Part shown: positions 1 to 12,292 of the stretch, in pieces | Layout of the letters: every line of letters starts with the position of its first letter | How positions within the stretch are numbered: position 1 is the first letter of the stretch | From: Albifimbria verrucaria | Lineage: Eukaryota > Ascomycota > Sordariomycetes > Hypocreales > Stachybotryaceae | Length of the DNA stretch: 64,000 bases | Direction of reading: 5' to 3' | Assembly: GCA_020081605.1 (NCBI GenBank) | Contig: JAHREC010000007.1 | Coordinates: 992,001 to 1,056,000, forward strand | Notes under the pieces: model-generated | The model's input: the letters and a program-made list of their open reading frames with translations, nothing else | The model's database searches: none | What the model was told of the DNA's origin: nothing | Position numbers and translations under genes: made by a program

Positions 1-188
1 GGTAGCCAAATAATGCAAACAGTCGAGATCAATGCAAACAATAAAAACGCAGATTTAGTCAGTCATCATTATGTTTGTGAATTGTCTAACAAAATCTTCT
101 GGTTTCATTTATACTCGTACAGCCTCCCAGTACACCCGTTATAATATGATCTGCCACCTAATCCGTATTTCTTGCTGTCCTGCCAATA

Positions 189-1223
189 CTAACTGTTGAA
201 GATCCTGGAGTACAGCAGTTCATGCCGACCTATCCAGAGATCCATGGCTGGTGTGTTTTGGGCAGCCTCCTCCACTGGTGTGTTCCACTCTCTTTCAATA
301 ATGGCGGTAATTTCTCTTTGGACCTGCGCGCTCGCCAACACCTTTTGTGCTTGATATGGCCCAATAGTATTCGCCCGTACTGCCGCCGATGTCACGGCTT
401 TGACATGGCTAAGTAAAAATGTGTAAGCGGCCTGATGCAAGCTTAGCCCGGCCAGACGGGCAATGACCCCAAATAATGGCGCCAAGTGACCCGAAACAGG
501 GATATATTGACTATTATTATCTACATCATCAGACCACATGCCTGCTGTCCGATCAGTACGGCTGTCCAGATCCTTCACAAGTTTACTGTATTGAGTCAAA
601 GCAGCTCCTGCCTCACAATGGAAAGAGGGTGCAAATGATCGATCCCAGATGGATAACAGCGCACGACCTTGTGTGAGAGAAGCACGCCGACCCACAGAGC
701 ATAGGATGGCAGCATCCAAAACATCGTCCAAGATGGTGATGGTGGCGGGGTCGCGGTGGCAAGATAGGACGAATGGCAACGTCGTAGCTGCGAAAGATGA
801 GAGTGACAAAGGGAGAAATTTGGCAGAAAAACTTGCTGGCGAGCCACGTGGTAAATGTGCCAAGTAAGATTCTAGACCCGAGCTGAAGGCAAATGATCCC
901 AGGGGCAATGCCGAATCAGACAGTAAAAGAAGAAAATGCAAGGATGTGTCTGGGCGATCTAAAGACTAGGTTGTTAGCAATGGTTTATGTTTTGATGTCG
1001 AAGAAATTGGTGACCTAGGCGTTCTCGAGTGAAGGCATATGTTGTCTGGTTTGCATAGGATATACATACTAGGAGGCTTCGGGATCCCTTCTATGAAATT
1101 GGATTTTGGTGTCCTCTCGTTATTTTCGAGATCTTCTAACCCCATGTTGGGTTCTTTAGTCATGATTTGCGAAGGCTGATGGCTGTCATTCAAGGGTATC
1201 CGTCTAAGACGTGATCCGACCAT
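189..1223 (-). CDS. ureF: Urease accessory protein UreF
   Basis: UreF acts with UreD and UreG in the cytosol to load nickel into apo-urease. The protein has the UreF hallmark SDSALPLGSFAFSSGLESY near residue 65 and a matching alpha-helical body to the end. I place two exons, 1223-1070 and 958-189. They are separated by an intron with donor GTATGT, branch TTGCTAACA and acceptor TTTAG. The phases agree and give 307 residues with no frame break. The long exon has no ATG of its own (it would begin TTG), which is why the upstream exon is needed. Start at 1223 is the first ATG; downstream Met residues in exon 1 are alternatives. It is transcribed away from ureG across about 520 bases. Family is certain; the exact start is inferred. 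Confidence 0.9.
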
Positions 1224-1742
1224 GTACTACTAGATCTTTGGCGATATGTTTAGCAGGATAAAATTTGAGGTATAATGCTTGCAGGCGGAAGGTCATAAAT
1301 TTTGCGCGCCGTCATCACTTCGTACGTAGCGGATGGAGACATGATCGTTTGGGAGGCCGTGGTCAGTCGATAATTTCGGCGAAAGTCTAGCCTGACTTCA
1401 TTATGTAGCGCCTGTTAGCGTGATATTGAACAAATCAGCAATGTAGCGCATTGACTAGGCCCGTATGATCAAGTAGCCTAGAAAACTGGAAATGGCCGAA
1501 TGCTTCGTCTTTTGTGTTCATCTGCCCTGTCGGCCATTTCATGGCGAGGCTTGGTGGATTGAAAGACTTTCGCCGGCACTTGCCACGCGCTCCAAATTTC
1601 CGATGATATTTGGTATCAGCATATGGCTATAAGAGCCCGTTGGCGGATACGAGACAAGACCGTGTTTAATTCAGTTTATAATAATTCATCCATCCGAAAG
1701 TCTGTTATAGTTACTTAAACCTCTATTGCAACGCCCAGTAAA
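1224..1742. promoter_or_regulatory. Shared ureF/ureG promoter
   Basis: This 519-base gap separates two divergent urease accessory genes, so it probably drives both. A TATA-like CTATAAGAG lies at 1627-1635, about 110 bases before the ureG start. One AreA/NIT2-type GATA site (CGATAA) lies at 1368-1373. Fungal urea catabolism is commonly under GATA-factor nitrogen control, but a single site is weak evidence. Confidence 0.4.
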
Positions 1743-2597
1743 ATGCCCCAAAGCCATTCACATAACTGGATGCCACACTCCCATGATATAGGAGAAGACA
1801 TCAATGCTCAGCATGGCCACTCACATGAGATTCTTAGTGGGCCAGGCAGTTTCCTGGGCCGGGAAATGCCCATCACAGAAGGCCGGGATTGGTCTCAACG
1901 CGCATTTACCGTGGGCATCGGCGGGTAAGTTTGACTCACTCGGGCGAGTTCGCGATATGTGGACTCAGTTAAGTACGTGGCTGACCAACCGCCTCATCTA
2001 GTCCTGTGGGCTCTGGTAAGACGGCTCTTATGCTAGCTCTTTGTTTAGCTATGCGAGACAAATACAACCTTGCCGCTGTTACAAATGACATATTCACACG
2101 CGAGGATGCCGAGTTCCTTACCCGCAATGCTGCATTGCCGCCACCCCGGATCCGAGCCATCGAGACGGGTGGCTGTCCACACGCTGCAGTACGTGAGGAC
2201 ATCTCCGCAAATTTGGCTGCTTTGGAGGACTTGCACCGCGAGTTTTCTACCGACCTTCTTCTCATAGAATCAGGCGGCGATAACTTAGCAGCTAATTACA
2301 GCCGTGAACTCGCTGACTTCATTATCTATGTCATTGATGTAAGCGGTGGCGATAAGGTGCCTCGAAAGGGTGGTCCTGGCATCACACAGAGCGATTTGCT
2401 GGTGGTGAACAAAACAGATTTGGCAGAAGCTGTGGGTGCAGATTTAGGAGTCATGGATAGGGATGCTAAAAAGATCCGAGAGGGGGCCGACGATCTTCGC
2501 GCAAGTGAAGAAGGGCGTTGGTGTCGACCACATTGTGGGCCTCATTCTCAGTGCATGGAGATCTTGCGGTGCTCAGGATGCAAACAAACGTCAATGA
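1743..2597 (+). CDS. ureG: Urease accessory GTPase UreG (frame break near C-terminus)
   Basis: UreG is the SIMIBI-class GTPase that drives nickel insertion into urease. Exon 1 (1743-1924) encodes a His-rich N-terminus (repeated SHSH, HGHSH), likely to bind nickel. After an intron at 1925-2001, exon 2 gives the P-loop [11 protein letters not shown], the switch [12 protein letters not shown] and the guanine motif NKTDL. At the G-run 2482-2486 the frame is lost. Two further G would restore the expected REGGPT and the conserved end ([21 protein letters not shown]) up to the stop at 2595-2597, about 259 residues. As written, the frame instead runs on to 2728 with unrelated residues. I favour a base-calling error because the sequence after the break is fully conserved. 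A real C-terminal truncation is the alternative. Confidence 0.88.
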
Positions 2598-4787
2598 GGG
2601 CCGCGTCCCACGCTTGCTCCGTGAATCCAAGATTAATAGCTTTTCTTAATACAGTTGTAGGTAGATGGTTGACTAAAGGTTTGTCAAGTACTTTACAATC
2701 CAGATTCGCCATGGATGTGAAGCCTTGACCATTCAAGATATTTTGCTAAGTAAGAATACCCCGGCAGAGAATGCGATGGCCAGAGACCCTTCCTAGCCGC
2801 GGGTACTGGAATATCAATTTCTTAAGTTTAGATCAAGTTTTACAAATAAGAAATAGGAAAAAACAGCTTGTGTTGCCTTTTATTGCGTTGGGAGTGCATT
2901 GCTTAGTCGAACATAGAGTTATTTTCGTTCTGACTGCCCTAGAGGCTTTAGTTTACCAACGATCATTCAATCTTTGTGTAAGGAAACTGGCTTCGTCTTT
3001 TCGTTAGTAAAGAAGCAACTTTTCCTTGCCCTTTCTGAGTTTAGTCATTTAGAAGTGTTGCCTTCAAGTGTGAGTAGGTCGACGTTGTCGGCCTTGAGAG
3101 GTCAGACCTTTTGTACTAATTTAAGCTAAACTTGACGTATATCTAACCTGCTACATCGCGATTTCAAATATCCTATAGAATTAAAGTGCCTTTTTAGTCC
3201 CTCCACTTCGTATAAAGAGTCTTTTCAAGCGCGACTACATATTCCCAATCACAGCTAGTGGCAATGACGACGGTCTGTAGTTTTTGTTGTGTCGATATCA
3301 ATAATGCGTAGGAACTGAATGAAGTCATGTACGACTCCTCCTTGGGGAGAGCTTGCCTATGCTGTTAGTGCTCTTAACACGAAGAATACTATGACGAGCC
3401 CAGATCTCGTGGCAGGTCTTAGAATGCTTCTCGTATTCAGAAGCTGGAAAGGGAAGGTCAATCATGCACGTATATGGAGGGGTAACGTGCAGTTTCACGT
3501 CAACTTTCTAATTGAGATGGCCTATGGTCAAAGGCTGGCCAGAGACATAAATGAATTTTTATTGTATTGTTACATTTTACAGGCGATGTCCCCGGGGAAC
3601 GCCCTTGGACTCACAGATTTCTAAAAGGGACGAAATGAATTATCCGGTTGCCTCGCCTTACCGGTCCTCAAATTATGATTTCCTTCTTATTATGCAGGTC
3701 AGTCAAGGCTGGCTGACGTCGCATACTAGGGTGATATTCACTACAACGATGAGTCGGATGACGAAAGGTAGCTCGAGCTGATCGTAGCCGAGGGCCCGGT
3801 CCCGCTCAGCCTGGACCAAAGTCTGCCACTTAGCCTCCGCAAGCTTGCAAAGAGGGGGTCACAATGAGCATTTTCCACCTTCATCCCGATAATAAACAAA
3901 TTCTACATCTGCATACATCGGACGTGTCTTGCATGGAACCGGCGCTGAGGGTACCAGCGGGAATTGTTACATTTCTTGTGTAGGTCGACACCTGCTTCTT
4001 TTGTTTTTAGTCAGTATTTTCGAGTCGTCTGAAAGGGTACATGATGAGACTGAACCATGCTCTGTAAAGAGAATTGAAACCATCCCTCATACTGATACAG
4101 TTATCTTCTAAGAGGTTTTAGGGCATTATGTGGGTGGCAAATAATGGCGCCGCAGTTGATGTTCAGCGCAGCTGTGACGAATGATGGGCCACAATTTGAG
4201 CATCCCTCAGGATCTACCCGCCCTTCCTACCAACACAATTGCCGTTCCAATGATCGACACAGGCCTCATTTCACGCGGTAGTATTATATTATAGTTCGTA
4301 TTAACCGAGAAGTACGCAGCAGTATTTGGTAATGCATGCAACGGCCAATACTTAACCGTAGGAACGAACGCTACGGTATGTTATGCTTAGGACCTTCACC
4401 CGTCTGCAAGTCCTTTAGGCTGAAGTAAACTGTACGTCGCACTCGGGCAAACGTTAGTACATAATGAAATATTATTCCACTCCATGGAAGTCACTGAAAC
4501 CTCAGTGGCGATCTAGACAACCCGGAAGCATCCGGTTATGCGGCACAGGTCGTAGCATCGATGGATAGGTGGCGGTGAGAATAGGTCGACTGGACTTTCT
4601 CCTCATTCAATAGTTCCGTTCCAATTGGCAGCAGTGCATTGCTCCTTTATTAATTCTAAGTTCGGCTTGAGATTGAGGAGAGGGTATAAGATAGGTATCA
4701 TGACCACAAATTATAATTTGCCAATGGCTCTTTGGAAGACAAACCAAACAAAGATCTCACATCAAAACTAATTGCCACCTATCACCA
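2598..4787. other. Gene-poor spacer
   Basis: About 2.2 kb with only short open frames of ordinary length for this base composition. I see no recognisable domain, tRNA or transposon end. The last 100 bases hold a TATA-like GGTATAAGATAG (about 4681-4692) and an A-rich leader before the GH3 gene. Confidence 0.5.
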
Positions 4788-7625
4788 ATGTCTTTACTCA
4801 CAAGAGCCTTCTGGCTCTTGGCAGTCGTCAGCCCGACTTCATTAGCCATATCTTTGGAGCCTCGAGCCTGTCTTCCCGCCATTGAGTATGCAGCCGATCT
4901 TTCGTATGTTGGCTGCTATACGGATGCCAGCTCTGAAGTCGCACTCTCGCAAATAATACGCTCGTCATCAGTGGTAACTCTGTCAAGGTTTGTAGTGACA
5001 TCTGTGGTCGTCTTGGATATCAATATGCCGGTGTAGAGTTCGGCAGGTGAGGGAACATCACGTCAAGTACAGTCAGAGGGACCCTACTGACTCGATGACT
5101 TCATCTAGACAATGCTTTTGTGGTTCGCAGATTGGTTCAAGCGCACGCAAGGTTGCCGAGTCGGAATGCAATACCCCGTGCCCAGGCGATTCGTCCGCAA
5201 CATGTGGCCAGTCAAATAGGTGAATATAGCGCCCATCAAGAATTTTAATCAGCATTGACAAATTTAAAGGGTAAATATCTGGCGTGTAACCAATGTCGAT
5301 GCTAGGCCAGACATCCCCTCTTCCCAGACTGCACTAAGGAGCCTCTCTGTTCAAATGCAGTCTGCGACACCACTCTACCAGTGCGTGAGAGAGCTGAAGC
5401 CGTGGTGTCCCTTTTACTATCAGCGAGAAATTAAACAACTACATCAACACCGCCGCCGGCGTACCAAGGCTTGGGCTGCGGCCTTATCAATGGTGGAATG
5501 AGGCACTCCATGGTTTGGCCTCTTCTCCGGGGTCGGGCTTCGCACCCAGAGGATCAGAATTTAGCTATGCCACATCATTTCCTCTTCCAATTAACATCGC
5601 CTCGGCTTTTGATGACGAGATGATAGCGGCAATTGGTGAGATTGTTGGAAATGAGGTTCGAGCATTCCATAACGTGGGCCGAAGTGGTATCACACTTTAT
5701 GTAAGTGCTCTAAGTCTTCCTTCTTCTTCACGTGATACTTATTTCTGTGGTTAGACTCCAAATATCAACACATTTAGAGACCCTCGATGGGGCCGCGGAA
5801 TGGAAACACCAGGAGAAGATCCCTTCCATGTACAAAACTACGCCGCTGCTATCTTGACAGGCTTAGAAGACAAGGTCAGCGGTTACAAAAAGTCCAGCTC
5901 AACCTGCAAGCACTACGCTGCCAATGACTTTGAAAACTTTGGCTCGGTTACACGACACAACTTTGACGCAAAGATTTCTCTTCAAGATCTCTCAGAATAC
6001 TACCTGCTTCCTTTCAAGACATGCGCCCTTGACAAGGGCGTAGGGTCCTTCATGTGCAGCTACAACTCTGTCAACGGACATCCAGCTTGCGCTAATCGGT
6101 TCTTGCTTGATGACGTCCTTCGCAAGCACTGGGGCTGGCAGAATGACAACAACTTTGTTAGTACTGATTGTGATGCTGTCAGAAACATCCAAGTCGATCA
6201 CCACTACGTCTCGACAGCTGCTCAAGCCGCAAGCGTGGCCCTGAAAGCAGGAACTGATCTTCAGTGCAACACCGTCCCTGGGGCCGACTCCATCACGGCT
6301 GCTTATGATCAGAAACTAATTACCGAAAAGGAGCTTGACACAGCTCTTGTGAGACTCTGGTCTTCCTTGGTATCATTGGGCGCATTTGATCCGGCAGAAG
6401 GCCAACCCCTAAGAGCACTAGGTTGGGACACTGTCAACACAGTCGAAGCCCAAGAGCTCGCCTACAAAGCTGCCATATCAGGGGCTGTCCTAATCAAGAA
6501 TAGTGGCATACTTCCTTTGAATAAAACCTCAGGTGCCAAATATGCTTTTATTGGCCCTTGGGTCAATGCCACAACGCAAATGCAAGGCATCTATGCTGGC
6601 CCAGCACCATTCCTCAACTCCCCACTGTTCGCTACCAGTAAGCTTGGCATCAACTACACCTTTACTCTTGGCTCTCAAATCAATGCGGACCACTCTTCCT
6701 ATAATGCTGCCATAACTGCTGCCCGAAATTCGGATATTGTGGTATTCATGGGCGGTATTGACTCTTCTGTGGAGCAGGAGTCGAATGACCGACGCTCACT
6801 TGCCTGGCCAGATTCCCAGATCCGGCTCTTGAGAGCTTTGGTAGCCCTTGGCAAACCAATTGTTATTGTCCAATTCGGTGGCGGTCAGCTTGACGATTCC
6901 GAATGGCTTGCGGCAAAGAATGTTGGCGCAATCCTCTGGGGTGGTTATCCTGGTCAATCTGGTGGTTCTGCCATCTTGGACTTACTCTTTGGGGATGCTG
7001 CTCCAGCGGGAAGACTTTCCGTGACTCAGTACCCAGCATCTTACTACAGTGCTGTTCCTCCCACAGATATGAATCTTCGCCCGACTCCGGGGAACAAAAA
7101 CCTCGGCCGGACTTATATGTGGTACACAGGAAAAGCTCCCGTACCCTTCGGCCATGGGCTGCATTACACCAACTTCAATGTAGAGCTCAAAGTATCAGAA
7201 TTACCCAAGTCTACCGTTATTCATGAGATTGCATCAGAGGAAGCACTTACTGCCACGGACCTGAGCTGGAACACAGTCCTGACAACCCCATTGTCAATTT
7301 GACTGTTTCCGTCACCAACAAGGGACAGGTCAAGTCTGACTATGTGGCTCTTCTCTTCGTGCGTTCAAACGCTGGTCCTACACCAAGGCCAATCAAGACT
7401 TTGGCTGCTTATAAGAGACTTAGAGGAATTGAAGTGGGTGCCACGATCTCTGGCACGTTGCCAATCACTGCGGAGCGCCTAGTTCGAGTGGACGAGAAGG
7501 GAAACAAGGTCTTGTATCCTGGAAAGTATGAATTCTTTATTGATCTGGATGAAAAGGCTACATATCAGCTGGAGCTGACTGGCGAAGCCGTGACTATCGA
7601 ACGTTTCCCACAGCCATCTGACTGA
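4788..7625 (+). CDS. Secreted WSC domain + GH3 beta-xylosidase (several frame breaks)
   Basis: Predicted exo-1,4-beta-xylosidase that releases xylose from xylo-oligomers outside the cell. A signal peptide (residues 1 to about 22) is followed by a WSC domain with its Cys pattern (YVGCYTD, SDICG, GYQYAGVEFGR, QCFCG, CNTPCPGD, CGQSNR). The GH3 part follows: YQWWNEALHG, FRDPRWGRGMETPGEDP, KHYAAND, the nucleophile region VSTDCDAV, then a C-terminal fibronectin-III-like domain. Clear introns are 5047-5108 and 5701-5754. Single bases seem to be missing in the A-run at 4951-4953, the T-run at 5412-5415 and the C-run at 7278-7279. The linker at 5219-5310 between WSC and GH3 is unresolved (frame break or intron). 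WSC domains usually bind glucans or wall sugars, so the fusion may tether the enzyme. Confidence 0.87.
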
Positions 7626-7849
7626 TTGCACGGGGATAAGGCGGTTTGAACATTAGTGAAAATTTATTCTATGCTTTAATGTGAACAATTGGTATCAATA
7701 TTTGTTTATGTAAATGAAACTATGGTTGTAAAAATTCTTTCACTCCCCAATACCGCCCAATGCTTTTTCTTACAGTCATTACAAACTCATTTGTGAATAA
7801 TCATAGTAATTTGTCACACTGGAGTGTTATTATCTCCTTATCTCCCTCT

Positions 7850-10800
7850 TCACTCCTGTTGTGTGCAGGGACTGCTGGGGCGAGGTTGTCTAGACCCAAG
7901 AAGCGCATCCAGGCATTTTATAGTAGCAAGCGTGGAGGGATGCTTCTCACCCAAAACCTTTTTCTTGAGGCGCAGTACCTCTTTGAATACCGATTCAGCC
8001 TCTGTATAGTTCTTCTGGCTCTCTAGCACTGCAGCCAAGCTATTCATGCTATCCAGAGTCCTAGGGTGCTCAGCTCCCAGAGTGATCTTGTAGCCACGAA
8101 GCGCCTGCTCTTGTAATTGTTTAGATCTGCTGAGATGGCCTTGGTGTCGAAGCAAATCAGCCAGTTTGCTCATGCTGTACAATGTATCTGGATGCTTCAG
8201 CCCTATTACTTTCTCTTTGAGCTTCAAAGATTTTCGGTGCAGCAGTTCCGCTTCCTCATACCTTCCCTTGCAATCAAGTACCACAGCTAGGCCACTCATG
8301 CCATCGAGCGTGTTGGGATGTTCTGGGCCCCTAGTCTTCATGCAGAGCTCTAGATCTTCGCGATACAACTTCTCTGCTTCTTCGTACTTTCCCTCTATTC
8401 TCAATAGCTCGGCCAGGCTATACATACTGTCGGCTGTATCTGCATCTTCGCGACCTAGTACTTTCGTTTTCAAACCCAACGTTTGCCTGTGCATGAGTTC
8501 TGCCTTTTCATATTCCCCTCCTCGACAAGCCCGCTGGCCACATTGGTCATACTGCTTAGCGAGTAACGGTCTTCTTCACCTAGCATTTCTTTTCTCATCT
8601 CAAGTATCTCTCGATGCATTATTCCAGACTCTTTGAATCTCCCCATATCTCTGAGTGAACTCGCCAGATTATTCATTGTGACGAGTGTAAAATTATGTTT
8701 TGGGCCCAATACTTGGTTACTTAGCGCCAGTAGCTTTCGATTTATGACTTCTGAGTCTTTATATCTCCCAAGGGAGGAGAGCACTACAGCCAAGCTGTTC
8801 ATAAATCGAAGTGTCTCTGGATGTTTCTCACCCATCTTTTCTTCTTGAATCTTTAGTGCTTTTCGGCTAATAAACTCCGCCTCCTCATACCTTCCCATGA
8901 CATAGTAGGACCATGCTACTGAGTGCAGGAGGTCTACATAAGCATCTTCTTCTGCCAGTTCATTGTCATTCTCAAGGACTGCCAGTGCATGTGGCATATA
9001 CCTCAGCCATAGCGATCGATTATTGTGTTGTGGCCATGGAAACAACCCATGTATGTGCTGTATTGCCGCGATGTGATGTCGTGTATTTTCTTGCTTCAGC
9101 CAATTTCTCGTCGCTAATCTTACGAGTCTATGCATATCAAATGAATCACTGTCTCCCTGCTCGGTTATAAAGGCGTACCCTTTTAAAGCTCCAATAGCCT
9201 CGTCCTTCTCCATTTCGTCTGTAACCTGGGGAGAAGTGATTTAGGTATTTCTTTCTCAGCGAAGAAGCAAATAATTCTCAAAAATTCTGCGGCTATTGGG
9301 TATCTTTTGGCAATATGTTGGAAGGAAATAAGCCAAGTAGTAGCAATAGGGTTGGAAATCTGGCGATAGCGACCACGGTCCTCAAAGTCGCGGCTTAATA
9401 ATTTAGTCTGGTGTTTGTCGGAGCTTCGATAATACTCCAAGTACTTGGTTATTGTGATTCCTGTCTGTGACATATATGAAGAGGCTTGTTTAATGGCTAA
9501 CGGGAGATAGGCCATAAGGTCAAGCAAAGTCTCCGTCGCCGGTTCGTCTCGCATTTGTGAATCATCAAGGGACTTTTGGAGCATTCCAGTAGCTTCAGCC
9601 TGAGACATCTCGGTGAGGACAATGATGTTACGGACTGGCACAAGTTGACTGGCGACTTCGTGGCTGCGTGTGGTAAATAAGATGGAACCCCTGTGGTTGA
9701 AAGGGAAAAATCATTTAGTGAAATGCCACCAGGCTTTCCCATGAGCAGGTCGACATCATCAGCATTATCCACAATGAGAATCCAATCGTTGGCTAGTTTT
9801 TCTAAAGCCATCTTCATCAAGCTCTTGAAATCTGCCTTGTTGTCATCAACTTCGGGTAATCCCAACGTTTGACAAATAGATCGGCAACCACTTTCAAAGA
9901 GGGCCATGTTGACGGCCGGAACCCAGAATACGGAACAATTAGGCTGGGTAGTGCGTATACGATAAGCGATCTCAAGCGCAATCTGTGTTTTTCCAATCCC
10001 ACCCAGGCCTTCGATTGCCAGTCTTTGGCAATCATCATTGTTTGCGTCTGGTGACACTTTTGCATCAGCTTTTCAATAATGTATTCGCGTCCAATGAAGT
10101 CGACATTACGTCCGATGGGGACCACGAAATCAGGCTTTTGCTCGTTGCTGGAAATAGTTAGAGGGGCCTCCATAAGGCTTCTTGGACAAGCATTGTCAAC
10201 TACTTACTATGTTCTAGGAGTGGTACAGTCACTGGAACGATGTTCAACAACTCTTTAGCACATGCTGCTGCAGTGGCGGCGGCGTATGGTTGCCATCGCT
10301 TATTTTTGTGAGCATCGGCATAATCACATATTCCACGAATTACAAGACAAGGCAAATTGTTCATCAGACCGGCGGCTTCCATCTCAAAGCATAGAATGCC
10401 ACCGAGCTCTTGGCTAATACGATCCCTGGTAGGACCATCCTTCATCACTTGGTTCCCAGAGGCGATATTACCGAAGAATAGAGCTGGGTGCTGTGAAGTT
10501 CGCGAGGTTCTTTTCACTAGGTCGGCCAGGTTGCATTTAGCACAGTTCACGTCTGTAATATGTTGTGACGAAGCAATATAAAGTGCGTCTTCTTGTGGAC
10601 CTGGGTTGGCGAACTCTGTATTTTCAGTCGTCAAATGCTTGCTGATTGCCGTTCTGCCCCTTATATAATTTGCGCGCAGTTTAGCAAGGGCATTCAGAAG
10701 GATTGCCGGTGGTGCATTTAGATTTCCTGTTCGTGCCACACGACCATCCAATCCCGTTTTGCCCATGTCAAACTGGACCACTCCGCCATGCTGTCCTACA

Positions 10801-11153
10801 GGCTGGCTAATAACCACATCACCAAGACGGATATCATTGTCAACGGAAGGCACACCGCCACCGATACCCACTAGCAGGCCGAAGCGCAACCCGGGGAAGC
10901 TGTTGCGCATCTGGCTAGCGACAGCGGCAGCGGAAGTTGTGCCCATCTGGCCGGCTGGTAGGCATGCCACGACAACTTTGTGTAGGCCAACGCGACCAAA
11001 AGTATATATGTTTGTATCAGTTGGTGGCTGGATCATCTGGTCATACTCCTCGTCCAACATCTTACCTGCCGCGGCGAGCTCGATGGGCAGAGCGCAGATC
11101 CAGCCAACTGTGAAATCGGCGGCCGAAGTTGTCGAAGCCATGCTGTGTTTCAT
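7850..11153 (-). CDS. NLR-type protein: PNP_UDP, NB-ARC, TPR repeats
   Basis: Predicted STAND receptor of the fungal immunity/incompatibility type. Residues 1-315 form a nucleoside-phosphorylase-like (PNP_UDP) domain with GWICALPIE, LLVGIGGGVPS, GDVVIS and CFEMEAAGLMN. The NB-ARC part has Walker A GLGGIGKTQ near residue 365 and Walker B ILIVDNADD near 441. The C-terminus holds eight 42-residue TPR units of the kinesin-light-chain type, each with LGxxHPxTLxSMxxLA. An intron lies at about 10148-10207. One base seems missing at the T-run 10058-10061, A-run 9706-9710, G-run 9228-9231 and C-run 8515-8518. A fifth missing G at the exon-intron junction (10207-10208) makes the phase fit. With these the frame is open for about 1082 residues. 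The architecture is well known; the ligand is not. Confidence 0.88.
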
Positions 11154-12292
11154 AGCAGCAGACCTTTAACGATGATTCGGGATGTCGGATGTACCAGGTC
11201 TGGCATTTCCTATTGCGAAGCCTAATGGAATCTTCAGGTTGCAGTAGAACGAGACAGATATATGGCTGCCACATTCTGCATCGTCTCTGTAGCAGACTAA
11301 AAGCGGGGTTTCGACGAATGAAAGCCCGTATTGGAAACTCCAGGTCCATGGTGCTGTCTCAGCCGCATTTGCTTGGTGACTACCCTACTCCGTTCTCCCT
11401 CATTCTGTCACGGGCAGTGGGTAATATCATCCAGTCCTCCTGGGCATAAATTTCGTCTTAGTCAAAGAAAGCAAGTGCCTCGCCATGTCTGGTATTCGAG
11501 TGTCGGATTTTAGCCGAGGGCTAAGCTAAAGATCCCTCCGTCTCACTGCCATGCAGTTTGGTGTCACGACCGTAACTCTTAGCTGCTACCGATTTCTTGC
11601 AAATGAACGCAGAAGCAGAGGACCAAAAGCGTCTGCCCTCTGGAGAGTAAGACCAGCCCCACGATCAATTGAGCGAAGCACAGACGTGAGTTTTCGAGCG
11701 ATCCCAGGACCCTGACTTGAATTCCGGCAATCACCGCAAATACTCAAGGCTTAGCGAGTGCCCTTGTCCCTGGCTCAAGCCTAAATTAGTGATTGATGTG
11801 CAGCTTAACACCAATCTGGATAATTACGGCCCACATGGTAAGCCGGCTCATAAAAGTCAATCGACGCGATTTCCGAAGCTAAGCCTTTGGTGCTTCTGGT
11901 GTTTGCATCGCCTTTGAAGCGATGCTCTACCTCATTTGACGGTCAACCAACTACAGGCTGAGAACGATGTGGAAGTGGATTTACCCTTTGATGTGATCGT
12001 CGTACTGGAAGCCTAGGCGCTTCGCAATGCCCTACGAGCGGGTGCCGAACTACCAGGTTCTGGGCGTCGTTGAAGTTGCTAGCAGTAGTATACGGGCTAA
12101 TTTAGGGTCAAGTAGAGTATTGTAGACACCAACTCGGTTCCGTTTGGTCACATATATCGCCGGCAAGTCCTCTCACAGTAAGGTGCTGAGAAACTCGTGT
12201 TCTCTTTTCCACAGTCTTTTGTACGATCTGCACATAGAAGTGCTCCCGTCTTTGTACTTTCAAGTTAACAAACTGACGCCCACCCGTACATC
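11154..12292. other. Spacer, no gene recognised
   Basis: Between the divergent NLR and membrane-protein genes. The first few hundred bases probably hold the NLR promoter and the last 150 that of the membrane protein. Short frames only; nothing recognisable. Confidence 0.4.
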
